From Microbacterium lacus (GTDB taxonomy: Bacteria; Actinomycetota; Actinomycetes; Actinomycetales; Microbacteriaceae), in contig NZ_NMUM01000019.1 in the NCBI RefSeq assembly GCF_002812805.1, positions 62,001-126,000 on the forward strand: a stretch of 64,000 nucleotides of DNA, written 5' to 3'. The number at the start of each line of letters is the position of its first letter. Position 1 is the stretch's first letter. The notes below the pieces were generated by a model. That model did not search any database, was not told the DNA's origin, and saw only the letters and a list, made by a program, of their open reading frames with translations. The position numbers were made by a program, and so were the translations under genes. Shown here one piece after another: positions 43,664 to 51,544 of this stretch.

Positions 43664-44731
43664 ATGATGCACAACACAGCAATCCGTGCCCGCCGGGCCC
43701 TCGTCGCCACGGGCGCCGTTGCCGCGCTCGTTCTGGCGGGCTGCGCCGCCGACCCGGAGGGCGCCTCATCCGGAGGGGACTCCGGTGGGGGCGACGCAGC
43801 AGGCGAGGGTGGCACGATCCGGGTCGCCTATCTGGCAACCGGCTCGTCGCTTCCCCTCTTCGTAACCGCCGAGAAGTATGCCGAAGAGGTCGGGATCAAC
43901 GTCGAGCTCGTCGAGGTCGCGAGCGGCAACGAGTCGATCACCGGAGTCGCGACCGCCCAGTACGACGCCGGGTTCGCCGGGATCGGTTCTGCCGCGTACA
44001 ACGCCGTGGACGAGGGGTTGCCCGTGCGCTACGTGGCGCCGATGCACGCCGGATACATCGAGGACTACTTCATCGTGTCGTCGCAGCTCGCGGGCTCGTC
44101 GGATGAGGCCGCCGCGGTCGCCGAGGACATGTCGCAGCTCGCGGGTCAGACGTTCGCCGTCAACGCGCCGGGCGTCGTGACCGAGGCGCTGCTCGGCTTC
44201 GCCCTGGAGCGCGGCGGGCTGTCGATGGACGACATCGCGCTGGAGTACATCCCGTTCCCCGATCAGGTGCCGGCGCTCGCAAACGGGGGCATCGCGGCCG
44301 GCATCCTCTCGGAGCCGTTCCCCACGCAGGCGGAGGGCAACGGGTCGGGTTACCGCCCGTGGGAGACCCCGACGGATGAAGATCCGCTGCCGTTCACGGG
44401 GATCATCTACAACACGGACTGGGCGGACGAGAACCCGCAGGTCGCCGAGGACTTCATGCGCGCCTATGCGATGGCCGCCGAAGATCTCGACGCGAACGGT
44501 TGGGACACCCCCGAGATGCTCGAGCTCGTCGAGCAGTACACGGGTGCGGATCCCGCCATCGTGGCCGCGTCCCGCCAGCACCACATCCCGGCCGACCTGA
44601 GTGTGGACTTCGACGTCCTGCTGCGTTACCAGGAGTTCTTCATGGAGCAGGGCTCGTTGAACTATGACGAGATCATCCCCGAAGAGGACATCTGGGACTT
44701 CAGCTGGCGCGATGCCGCGCTCGAGAACTGA
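43664..44731 (+). CDS. ABC transporter substrate-binding lipoprotein (NMT1/SsuA/TauA type)
   Basis: A 355-residue lipoprotein. The signal peptide ends in the lipobox LVLAGCAAD (Cys about 27) followed by a Gly/Ser linker. The mature part has the NMT1-type opening IRVAYLATGSSLPLFVTAEK and the segment VATAQYDAGFAGIGSAAYNA. Relatives bind sulfonates, nitrate, pyrimidine precursors or aromatic acids. AAGGGAG precedes the ATG. It lies between the ThDP enzyme and the ATPase, so the enzyme and the transporter likely share a substrate. Confidence 0.88.
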   Translation: MMHNTAIRARRALVATGAVAALVLAGCAADPEGASSGGDSGGGDAAGEGGTIRVAYLATGSSLPLFVTAEKYAEEVGINVELVEVASGNESITGVATAQYDAGFAGIGSAAYNAVDEGLPVRYVAPMHAGYIEDYFIVSSQLAGSSDEAAAVAEDMSQLAGQTFAVNAPGVVTEALLGFALERGGLSMDDIALEYIPFPDQVPALANGGIAAGILSEPFPTQAEGNGSGYRPWETPTDEDPLPFTGIIYNTDWADENPQVAEDFMRAYAMAAEDLDANGWDTPEMLELVEQYTGADPAIVAASRQHHIPADLSVDFDVLLRYQEFFMEQGSLNYDEIIPEEDIWDFSWRDAALEN

Positions 44732-44743
44732 CGCGGTGAGCCG

Positions 44744-45535
44744 ATGAGCGCACAGATGCAACCGAAGGTCCGACTCACCGACGTGAGCAAGCGGTTCCCG
44801 GGAAAGGAACAGGTCACCGCACTCGAGGATGTCTCGCTCGACATCGCGGAAGCCGAATTCGTCTCCATCGTGGGGCCGTCGGGCTGCGGCAAGTCCACTC
44901 TGCTGCGTCTCGTCGCGGGCCTGTACGAGCCATCCTCGGGCACGGTCGAGATCCAGAGCTCCAAACCCGACCGACCGAAGACGGCCATGGTGTTTCAGGA
45001 GCACGCGCTCTTTCCCTGGATGTCGGTGCGCGAGAACGTCATGTTCGGCCCACGCAACCGCAATGTCCCCAAGAAGGAGGCGGCCGAGATCGCGAACGAG
45101 CAGCTGGCGCGGCTCGGCCTGGCACGCTTCGGCGACTTCTTCCCTCACCAGCTCTCGGGCGGAATGAAGCAGCGCGTCGGCATCGCCCGCGCGCTCGCGC
45201 AGGATGCCGAAGTGCTGTTGATGGACGAACCACTCGGCGCGCTCGATGCCCAGACGCGCACCCTCTTGCAGGAGCAGATCCTCGAGCTGCGTCAGCAGAC
45301 GAAACCGACGGTGCTCTACATCACGCACGCGATCGATGAGGCGGTCTTCCTCTCGGATCGCGTGGTGCTGATGTCCGCCCGACCGGGAAGGATCCGGGAC
45401 ATCGTCGAGCTCGACTTCGGGCCCGACCGCACACCTGAACTTCGCGGTACGCCGGAGTTCGCCGCGCTGTCGCAGGACATCTGGAATCACCTGCGCGACG
45501 AGGTGCAGGCGGCCATGGCGGTGGACGACCGGTGA
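44744..45535 (+). CDS. ABC transporter ATP-binding protein (SsuB/TauB type)
   Basis: A 263-residue ATPase. Motifs are Walker A VGPSGCGKSTLLRLVAGL, Q-loop VFQEHALFPWMSV, signature LSGGMKQRVGIARAL, Walker B EVLLMDEPLGALDAQTR and the H-loop YITHAIDEAVFLSD. It has no TOBE domain, as usual for SsuB/TauB. Its stop overlaps the next permease start by four bases. It drives the two permeases downstream. Confidence 0.92.
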   Translation: MSAQMQPKVRLTDVSKRFPGKEQVTALEDVSLDIAEAEFVSIVGPSGCGKSTLLRLVAGLYEPSSGTVEIQSSKPDRPKTAMVFQEHALFPWMSVRENVMFGPRNRNVPKKEAAEIANEQLARLGLARFGDFFPHQLSGGMKQRVGIARALAQDAEVLLMDEPLGALDAQTRTLLQEQILELRQQTKPTVLYITHAIDEAVFLSDRVVLMSARPGRIRDIVELDFGPDRTPELRGTPEFAALSQDIWNHLRDEVQAAMAVDDR

Positions 45536-46314
45536 GCTGGCGTGGCCTTCGCGACAAGTGGGCCCTCTTCGTCGGTCCCGTGGTCATCCTGCTCGGGTGG
45601 GAGATCCTCAGCCGGACCGGCGTCATCCGCGCCACCTTCTTCCCACCCCCTACCGAGATCATCGCCCGCAGCGTGATCATTTTCGAACCCGCCTCCGGGC
45701 TCGGTGGCGACATCATCGCGACCGTCCTGCGCGTGCTCGTCACGATCGTGCTGGCGGTGGTTCTGGGAGTCGGGGTGGGGATCGCGATCACCGCCTCGCA
45801 ATGGATGGATCGCGGAGCGCACACGATCCTGGCATTCCTCTACCCCATCCCTGGCGTGCTCTTCTTTCCGTTCCTGACGTTCCTGCTCGGCCGGACCGAG
45901 ATGGCGATCATCCTGACCGCCCTGGTGACCCCGCTCATCGTCATGATCCTGTACACCGTCGCGGGAGTGCGGAGCATCGATCGGACTCTCGTCGAGGTTG
46001 CGGACAACTACGGCTCACGGGGCGTGAAGCGATTCTTCGGCATCCTCGTACCGGGTTCGCTGCCGTCGATCGTCACCGGCATCCGGGTGTCTCTCGGATT
46101 CACCCTGATCGCGGTCATCGCGATCGAGATGGTGGGCGCCCCGAATGGCCTGGGTCAGTTCCTCTGGTCCAACTGGCAGATCCTGCGGGTTACCGACATG
46201 TATGTCGCCCTGCTGATCATCGCCGTGATCGGGCTGATCAGTTCCGTCGGATTCGATGCCGTGGCCGACCGCCTCTTGCCGTGGCGACGTGACGTGCAAG
46301 GAGCACAGATATGA
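45532..46314 (+). CDS. ABC transporter permease (SsuC/TauC type), first copy
   Basis: A 260-residue membrane protein with about six helices. The ATPase-contact loop reads EVADNYGSRGVKRFFGILVP. The GTG at 45532 overlaps the ATPase stop, and its own stop overlaps the second permease start (ATGA). Having two different permeases means a heterodimeric channel, unlike the single SsuC of enteric bacteria. Confidence 0.9.
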   Translation: MSWRGLRDKWALFVGPVVILLGWEILSRTGVIRATFFPPPTEIIARSVIIFEPASGLGGDIIATVLRVLVTIVLAVVLGVGVGIAITASQWMDRGAHTILAFLYPIPGVLFFPFLTFLLGRTEMAIILTALVTPLIVMILYTVAGVRSIDRTLVEVADNYGSRGVKRFFGILVPGSLPSIVTGIRVSLGFTLIAVIAIEMVGAPNGLGQFLWSNWQILRVTDMYVALLIIAVIGLISSVGFDAVADRLLPWRRDVQGAQI

Positions 46315-47111
46315 ACCCGACGGTACGGCGCTGGGCGCAGTCGTGGGCCATTCCCCTCGCGGTCATCGTGCTGTGGGAGGTCGTCACGCGCGCGGGACTA
46401 CTCGACCCGCGATTCTTCCCGCCGTTGAGCGACATCGTCGTGACGGCGTTCGACGGCCTCGTGAACGGGCGGCTGGGCCTCGATCTGGTGCTGACTGTCC
46501 AGCGATTGCTGATCGCCTTCGCGCTCGCCGCGGTTTTCGGCGTTGCGATCGGCGTCGCCTCGGGACGGTGGCGCACTGTTGAGCTGCTCATCCGGCCGAT
46601 CACGGACACGCTCTATCCGCTGCCGAAGATCGCCCTGCTTCCGCTCTTCATCATCATCGTCGGGCGGGGAGAGGTGGCGTACATCATCACCGCTTTCGCC
46701 ACCGCCTTCTTCCAGATCATCATCAGCACGCGTGGCACCGTCCGGGACGTGCCGACAGATCTGATCGAGGCAGGGCGCAACTTCGGTGCCACGGGCATCC
46801 GGTTCTTCACCCGACTGCTGTTTCCGGCGATCGCGCCGGGCCTGCTGAACGGGCTGCGGCTCGGGATGGCGACGTGCCTGATCACGCTGATCGCCGCCGA
46901 GTTCGTCGGTGCCGAGTTCGGCCTGGGAGCGGCAATCCGCAGGGCCGGTCAGCAGTTCGCCATCGACGAGGTCTATGCGGGCATCCTGATCGTCGGTCTG
47001 CTCGGTTTGCTCATCAACCTGGCGTTCCGACTGGTCACGCCGCTGGTGCTGCCGTGGCAGCGCAAAACTCAGCCTGCGAGCACGCCGGCTGCGCGGGCCG
47101 GTAAGGCGTAG
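46311..47111 (+). CDS. ABC transporter permease (SsuC/TauC type), second copy
   Basis: A 266-residue permease with about six helices. The contact loop reads IEAGRNFGATGIRFFTRLLF. It overlaps the first permease by four bases and, at its 3' end, the mug gene on the other strand by 43 bases. It ends the LysR-controlled operon. Confidence 0.9.
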   Translation: MNPTVRRWAQSWAIPLAVIVLWEVVTRAGLLDPRFFPPLSDIVVTAFDGLVNGRLGLDLVLTVQRLLIAFALAAVFGVAIGVASGRWRTVELLIRPITDTLYPLPKIALLPLFIIIVGRGEVAYIITAFATAFFQIIISTRGTVRDVPTDLIEAGRNFGATGIRFFTRLLFPAIAPGLLNGLRLGMATCLITLIAAEFVGAEFGLGAAIRRAGQQFAIDEVYAGILIVGLLGLLINLAFRLVTPLVLPWQRKTQPASTPAARAGKA

Positions 47112-47641
47112 GCGGCGGCGAGCGAGGCGGCGCTCTCGTGGGCGTTGAGGCCACTGGGGTTCGGAAGCACCCACAACTCCGCCGCGGCGATTGACTGGTC
47201 CTGTCGGCCAGCCTTCGCGCGCGGTCGGTCGAACCCCTGGCGGTATGCGGTCAGCCCGAGGACCGCGACGAGGAGCGGCCGCCACCGCTCGACATCCGCT
47301 GTCAAGCGAGTCGCTCCGTCGAGCAACTCTTGCCGTGTGAGTTCGTCCGCGCGAGCGGTCGCGCGAGGGACGATGCTCGTGATGCCGATACCCGCGTCGA
47401 AGAACATCGCGCGGTCTTCGTCCGGCATCCCGTCGTCCGGAATCCGCGGCAGTCTCGGAATGATCCCCGCGGCGACGAGTGCCGGATAGAAACGGTTGCC
47501 GGGCCGGGCAAACGGCGCGCCGGTCGCGGCCGTCCACAGCCCGGGATTGATGCCGACGAAGAGCAGTCGCGGGTGCGGGGGAACGAATTCCGGGATCTCG
47601 CGATCGCGGAACGACTCGAGCTCAGTGCGAGAGAAGCCCAC
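47069..47641 (-). CDS. mug: G/U mismatch-specific DNA glycosylase
   Basis: Removes uracil or ethenocytosine opposite guanine. The 190-residue protein has the Mug/TDG motif 1 LLFVGINPGLWTAATGAPFA, with NP at the active site, and motif 2 WVLPNPSGLNAH, which intercalates into DNA. Length is normal for bacterial Mug. The GTG start has TAGATC nine bases upstream, a looser version of the local leaderless pattern. It converges with and overlaps the permease gene. Confidence 0.92.
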   Translation of the reverse strand: MGFSRTELESFRDREIPEFVPPHPRLLFVGINPGLWTAATGAPFARPGNRFYPALVAAGIIPRLPRIPDDGMPDEDRAMFFDAGIGITSIVPRATARADELTRQELLDGATRLTADVERWRPLLVAVLGLTAYRQGFDRPRAKAGRQDQSIAAAELWVLPNPSGLNAHESAASLAAAYALPARAAGVLAG

Positions 47642-47653
47642 CGGCCGCGGGAT

Positions 47654-48142
47654 CTACCGGTAGTTGACGAACTGCAGATCTACGTCGAGGTCGGCGGCCT
47701 TCAGCACACGGATGACCTCTTGCAGGTCGTCGCGGCTCTTCGACTGCACGCGCAACTCGTCGCCCTGGATCTGCGACTTGACACCCTTGGGGGCTTCGTC
47801 GCGGATGATCTTGCCGATCTTCTTGGCGTTCTCTTGCGAGATGCCGTCCTTGATCGTCGAGACGACGCGGTATTCCTTGCCGCTCGCGAAAGGCTCACCC
47901 GACTCGAGGCTCTTCAGCGAGATGCCGCGCTTGATGAGCTTGGACTGGAAGACATCCAGTACCGCCTTCGCACGCTCTTCGCTGTTCGCCTTGATCAGAA
48001 CCGTTTCGCCGCTCCACTCGACCGAGGCGCCGGTGCCCTTGAAGTCGTAGCGCTGCTCGATCTCTTTGCGCGCCTGGTTCAGGGCGTTCTCGGCCTCCTG
48101 GTGGTCGACTTTGCTGACGATGTCGAAGGATGAATCGGCCAT
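47654..48142 (-). CDS. YajQ family nucleotide-binding protein
   Basis: A 162-residue protein of the YajQ/DUF520 family, with two ferredoxin-like domains. It begins [20 protein letters not shown] and contains the family segments [13 protein letters not shown] and [20 protein letters not shown]. Homologues bind cyclic di-GMP, RNA or nucleotides and affect transcription; the role in actinobacteria is unclear. TAGACT lies exactly six bases before the ATG on the minus strand, implying a leaderless mRNA. It is the gene upstream of mug in the same direction, 12 bases away. Confidence 0.93.
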   Translation of the reverse strand: MADSSFDIVSKVDHQEAENALNQARKEIEQRYDFKGTGASVEWSGETVLIKANSEERAKAVLDVFQSKLIKRGISLKSLESGEPFASGKEYRVVSTIKDGISQENAKKIGKIIRDEAPKGVKSQIQGDELRVQSKSRDDLQEVIRVLKAADLDVDLQFVNYR

Positions 48143-48200
48143 CCACGCAGTCTATCCGTCGTCGTTCGTAGACTGGAGGGGCACTACGCATGGAGGTGGG

Positions 48201-48683
48201 ATGCGACCGCTGACCGAGGATGAGGTTCGGGCGTCGTTCGTGAACGTCGTCGACGAAGAGATCAGGCAGCTGCAGTTGCCGCACGACTTCCTGTTGACCG
48301 ACTGGGATCATCTGGACTTCTTGGCCTGGCGTGACCCCGAGGTGCGCGGGCGCGGGTATGTCGTGACCGAGCAGAACGGCAAGCCGCTCGGGGTCGCCCT
48401 GCGCGCGGCTTCGACGACGTCGCGCGCCCGGTCCGGGATGTGCGACATCTGCCACACCCTGCAACCGGCGGATCAGGTGTCGCTGTTCACGGCGCGCAAG
48501 GCGGGGGATGCCGGCGTGCACGGCGACAGCGTCGGCACGTACATCTGCGCCGACCTGTCGTGTCACGAGAACGTTCGCCTCGCGGCGCCGCTCGCTCCGT
48601 CCGAGATGCGGGCGAGCGTGGACCGCCGGATCGACGGAGCACGACGACGCACCGAACGGTTCGTCGAACGGGTGCTGGCGTAG
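48201..48683 (+). CDS. FBP domain protein (EF-G-binding-type treble-clef zinc finger)
   Basis: A 160-residue protein. The C-terminal two-thirds carry a treble-clef zinc site: GMCDICHTLQPADQVSLFTA and, later, TYICADLSCHENV, giving four cysteines. This matches the FBP_C domain (EF-G-binding/FusB-like), which helps release EF-G from ribosomes in Firmicutes; the actinobacterial form is untested. The ATG at 48201 follows GGAGGTGGG. A -10 box (TAGACT, 48169) gives a 20-base leader. Confidence 0.85.
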   Translation: MRPLTEDEVRASFVNVVDEEIRQLQLPHDFLLTDWDHLDFLAWRDPEVRGRGYVVTEQNGKPLGVALRAASTTSRARSGMCDICHTLQPADQVSLFTARKAGDAGVHGDSVGTYICADLSCHENVRLAAPLAPSEMRASVDRRIDGARRRTERFVERVLA

Positions 48684-48692
48684 TCTCGCGTC

Positions 48693-49625
48693 ATGACGCA
48701 AGCACGGGTTGTGGTGGTCGGCGACGCACTCATCGATGAGTTGCGGGACGACCTCGGAGTTCGCGAGTTCGTCGGAGGGGCGGCGCTGAACGTCGCGGTC
48801 GGGCTGGCTCGCCTGGGCGTTCCGACGACCCTGATCGCGATGGTGGGGGGCGACGATGCGGGAGAGCGCATCCGCGCCTATCTGGGCGATTTTGATGTCG
48901 AGCTGCTCGAAACCCCGTCGCCGCTCGGTACGTCGCGCGCGGTCAGCGAGCGGGCGGGCGGCGCCGAGCCGGTGTACGTGTTCAATGAGGCGGCTCAGGC
49001 CCGACGCATCCACTTCGGCGATGCCGAGCGGGCGGCGATCGCGGATGCCTCGATGACCGTCGTGAGCTGCTTTCCCTTCGATGATCCGGCACAGGCGGCG
49101 GAGTTCGCCACGGCGGTTCGCGCGACCGATACGCGTCTCGTGATCGACCCCAACCCCCGCACCGGGATGATGGGTGATCTCGCGGAGTTCGTCGCCGGGT
49201 TCGAGGATCTTGCGCCCCGCGCTTCGCTCGTGAAGATCGGTGACGACGACGCGCATCTGATGTTCGGGGAGTCGCTGGATGACTCGGTGGAACGGATGCG
49301 CGAGCTCGGGGTGCCCGTCGTGCTGGGCACGCGTGGTGCGGACGGCGCTTTTGTTCGCGCCGATGTGCTCGGGGGAGACGAGCTGGTGGCGCCCATCGCC
49401 GATCTTCCCGGCCGCATCGTCGACACCATGGGTGCCGGCGACGCGACGCTTTCGGCCACGGTCGCCCGGTTGGCAGTGGATGGAGAGCCCGCGAATGCCG
49501 AGGCGTGGGGTGCGGTCCTCGCCGAGGCGATGGAGATCGCCGCCGCGACCTGCCGGTTCGAGGGTGCGCTGCTGCGGACCCCGAGCGAACTGCGCGACGT
49601 GGATCTCGATCGCCTCGGCACCTGA
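48693..49625 (+). CDS. PfkB family carbohydrate kinase
   Basis: A 310-residue sugar kinase. It begins with the PfkB motif 1 region REFVGGAALNVAVGLARLG and ends with motif 2 VDTMGAGDATLSATVARLA, in which Asp is the catalytic base. Fructokinase or ribokinase-like activity is likely; the exact sugar is unknown. TAGTCT lies exactly six bases before the ATG, so the mRNA is predicted leaderless. It precedes the tRNA-Tyr gene. Confidence 0.9.
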   Translation: MTQARVVVVGDALIDELRDDLGVREFVGGAALNVAVGLARLGVPTTLIAMVGGDDAGERIRAYLGDFDVELLETPSPLGTSRAVSERAGGAEPVYVFNEAAQARRIHFGDAERAAIADASMTVVSCFPFDDPAQAAEFATAVRATDTRLVIDPNPRTGMMGDLAEFVAGFEDLAPRASLVKIGDDDAHLMFGESLDDSVERMRELGVPVVLGTRGADGAFVRADVLGGDELVAPIADLPGRIVDTMGAGDATLSATVARLAVDGEPANAEAWGAVLAEAMEIAAATCRFEGALLRTPSELRDVDLDRLGT

Positions 49626-49709
49626 CGGGCGTTCTTCGGGGCTCCCGTGATTGGGTAATATGGGAGATCGCGCTTCCGGTCGTCTGCAAAAGTCGGACGG
49701 GCGCGCCCT

Positions 49710-49794
49710 GGCGAGTTACCCAAGCGGCCAAAGGGATCTGACTGTAAATCAGCCGGCGTAGCCTTCGGGGGTTCGAATCCCTCACTCGCCACCA
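49710..49794 (+). tRNA. tRNA-Tyr (anticodon GUA), CCA encoded
   Basis: Acceptor arms GGCGAGT and ACTCGCC pair perfectly, followed by discriminator A and encoded CCA. The anticodon loop is CTGTAAA with GTA; the T arm is GGGGGTTCGAATCCCT. The long variable arm (class II) contains GCCGGCGTAGCCTTCGG-like pairing, right for tyrosine. Its 3' end from base 49742 is repeated at 56790, where an integrative element recombined. Confidence 0.97.
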
Positions 49795-49799
49795 AACGA
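49742..49799 (+). repeat. attL: 58-bp direct repeat, left end of the integrative element
   Basis: Identical over 58 bases to 56790-56847. It spans the anticodon loop to the CCA of tRNA-Tyr plus five bases. Tyrosine recombinases typically use this part of tRNA genes. Confidence 0.92.
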
Positions 49800-49804
49800 C
49801 GAAC

Positions 49805-49840
49805 GGCCCGGAATCACTGAGCAGCCTCAGCCTCCGGGCC
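49805..49840 (+). terminator. Hairpin after tRNA-Tyr, supplied by the element
   Basis: GGCCCGGA (49805-49812) pairs with TCCGGGCC (49833-49840), and inside CTGAG-CAGC-CTCAG forms a second stem. ATTCTCGTTCT follows. It replaces the chromosomal terminator now found past attR. Confidence 0.65.
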
Positions 49841-49869
49841 ATTCTCGTTCTCGCGGTGCCTCACGACAT

Positions 49870-49886
49870 CCCCGGCATATCCCCGG
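49870..49886. repeat. Left copy of a 17-bp repeat, possible recombinase arm site
   Basis: CCCCGGCATATCCCCGG. A near-identical copy, in the same orientation, is at 56640-56656 near the other end. Such paired sites just inside the att cores are typical of integrase/excisionase arm sites. Confidence 0.5.
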
Positions 49887-49954
49887 CCGGGGCGGCCCGT
49901 TGTCGCCGATGTCTTCCGATACGCTTCGCAGAATCTGCCGAGAGGACACGGGGC

Positions 49955-50509
49955 ATGGGGCTAGACGACCGAGCGCATCGCGGGGCAATGAGTTATCTTC
50001 CCGCCGTGATGTCGCTGCTGAGAACGTCGCTCTATCGGCGCAGGGACAACATGACTGCAGTCCAGGTGAATGTGAACGAGTTGTTCTCATTCGATCTGGT
50101 GTTTGCGAACAAGGTGTGGTCGTTCGTGACGAGCGAGCGGGCACCAGCCGGGCGCTACCTTCCTCCCCAGAGCCTGCATGGGTCTCTCGGCCGAGTGGCG
50201 CTGCACACGGCTCAGATCGCGTTCTGGAACGGCTGGGAAATGTTGGACAGCGAACTCGAAGCCGCGGATGAACTCCGATACTTGCCGGACCAGCGCCTCA
50301 CCGCGCTCGATAGATTTCGCGGAGATGCAGTAGCGCGTGAAGCGTACATGTTTGTTTGGAGCGCCGCCTTCGGCCAGTTGAAGCCGCCGTTGCGGAGCGA
50401 CGAGATCTTCTACGCCAAGCAGATAATGGTGCAGTTCGATGAGCAGTTGGACAGTGTCGATCTCGATGCTCAGTCATGGTCGGTCCGCGAGCTCGGAGAA
50501 CCCGTCTGA
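49955..50509 (+). CDS. Hypothetical protein, element left end
   Basis: I do not recognise this protein. From the ATG at 49955 (AGAGGA site, eight-base spacing) it has 184 residues; an in-frame ATG at 50051 would give 152 and skip an arginine-rich stretch, and may be the true start. The confident part is aromatic and charged (FANKVWSFVTSERAPAGRY, QIAFWNGWEMLDSELEAADE) and looks soluble and mostly helical. Codon use is less GC-rich than in the flanking chromosome. It is the only rightward gene of the element, next to attL, a usual place for cargo such as defence genes; that is only an inference. Confidence 0.5.
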   Translation: MGLDDRAHRGAMSYLPAVMSLLRTSLYRRRDNMTAVQVNVNELFSFDLVFANKVWSFVTSERAPAGRYLPPQSLHGSLGRVALHTAQIAFWNGWEMLDSELEAADELRYLPDQRLTALDRFRGDAVAREAYMFVWSAAFGQLKPPLRSDEIFYAKQIMVQFDEQLDSVDLDAQSWSVRELGEPV

Positions 50510-50561
50510 CGGACCCATCTGCCGGACGCAGTTGCGAGACGGAACATGCCATAGACGAAGC

Positions 50562-50594
50562 GGGAGGGGCACCCGACGAACGGATGCCCCTCCC
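50562..50594. terminator. Terminator hairpin between convergent element genes
   Basis: GGGAGGGGCA and TGCCCCTCCC form a perfect 10-bp stem with a 13-base loop. It lies between the rightward hypothetical gene and the leftward winged-helix gene and can serve both. I see nothing else convincing in 50595-50778. Confidence 0.65.
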
Positions 50595-50778
50595 TACGCT
50601 TGCCCGCGGTCCCGTCGGTCCGTAGACTTCGGTGAGTTGGCACCCACCTCAGGCCAGCGCAGGCCTGTACCTCGCTACCCGAGGCTGCGACTCAGGGGAA
50701 CTGGAATTCCCGTTGAGCCGGTAGACCGAGATCACCGCGTCCGGCGACTTGAGACCTCGGTCGATACCTACCTGGCCA

Positions 50779-51363
50779 TCACGACTCCTCGCGATCGTCG
50801 GAGTCGCTCCCGATGGGCTTGTAACCCAGTGGGGCGAAAAGGTTCTCTTTCAGCTTGCGCACCATGCCTCGCTCGACCGCCCGCCCGAGAGCGTTGTTGA
50901 CGGAGTTGCGCGGGTTCGTCCACGCCTCGGGGAAACCCTTGTAGTGGCCGAAAGCCTTGTAGATGTCGTCACGGTCAGCAGGTTGCCCGATTCGCTCGAC
51001 AACCTCGGCGACCCAGTCGGTCGAAGGAACACGCTTGCGCACAGCAGGCGTAACGGGGCCGAAGTCGGGATCGACGTCATCGTCCTTTGAGCTGACCGGC
51101 GCGTCGGGCACGTTTGTGAAGTCGAACTCGCGGACCGTCGCGCCAGCAGGCTCGTCATCCTCGAAGTTGTCGGCGAGTACGGCCTCGTCCTCGGCGCTCG
51201 GCACTCCCAGGAGGGCCTCGATGTTTTCGATTGCGCCGCGCAGGTGCGTCAACCGCTGTCCGACCGCTTTGAGCTTCTGATCCAGTTCGATGGCGTCGCG
51301 CTCAGCACCCTCGCGCTCGGAGCGGAGCGTGTCGAGGGTGATGCGGAGTGGGTCCTGGGCCAT
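50779..51363 (-). CDS. Hypothetical protein, coiled coil plus possible winged helix
   Basis: A 194-residue protein from the ATG at 51363; an upstream in-frame ATG at 51390 is possible. Residues 1-55 are a charged heptad region (TLRSEREGAERDAIELDQKL) likely to be a coiled coil. A linker rich in Asp follows. The C-terminal 75 residues (DWVAEVVERIGQPADRDDIY, ending in GMVRKLKENLFAPLGY) resemble a winged-helix fold used to bind DNA. It could be a replication-accessory or regulatory protein of the element. A plausible promoter, TTTACA-17-TATTCG, lies upstream on the minus strand. Confidence 0.6.
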   Translation of the reverse strand: MAQDPLRITLDTLRSEREGAERDAIELDQKLKAVGQRLTHLRGAIENIEALLGVPSAEDEAVLADNFEDDEPAGATVREFDFTNVPDAPVSSKDDDVDPDFGPVTPAVRKRVPSTDWVAEVVERIGQPADRDDIYKAFGHYKGFPEAWTNPRNSVNNALGRAVERGMVRKLKENLFAPLGYKPIGSDSDDREES

Positions 51364-51544
51364 GTGCACAAGTGTGGCACACCACACCACCCGAACTCAA
51401 CTGAAATCCGGAGTTTTTCTGGAGCACCCGAGAAGTGGGCCGAATATGTTTACATGTGTGTCCTGTAAAGGTGTGATCGATGGTCGACACTTCGACACCT
51501 ATAACCTCCGCCAGACTGAGTGGGAGTGCCACGGGTAACGGCGC

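Noticed and set aside
43766..45490. 574-codon frame antisense to the SsuA/SsuB genes
   Set aside because: Shadow frame; ABC motifs are on the plus strand.
51446..51538. 30-residue plus-strand ORF with a CxxC pair (MFTCVSCKGVIDG)
   Set aside because: Tempting as a zinc-knuckle micro-protein, but there is no ribosome site and it lies in the promoter region of the leftward winged-helix gene.
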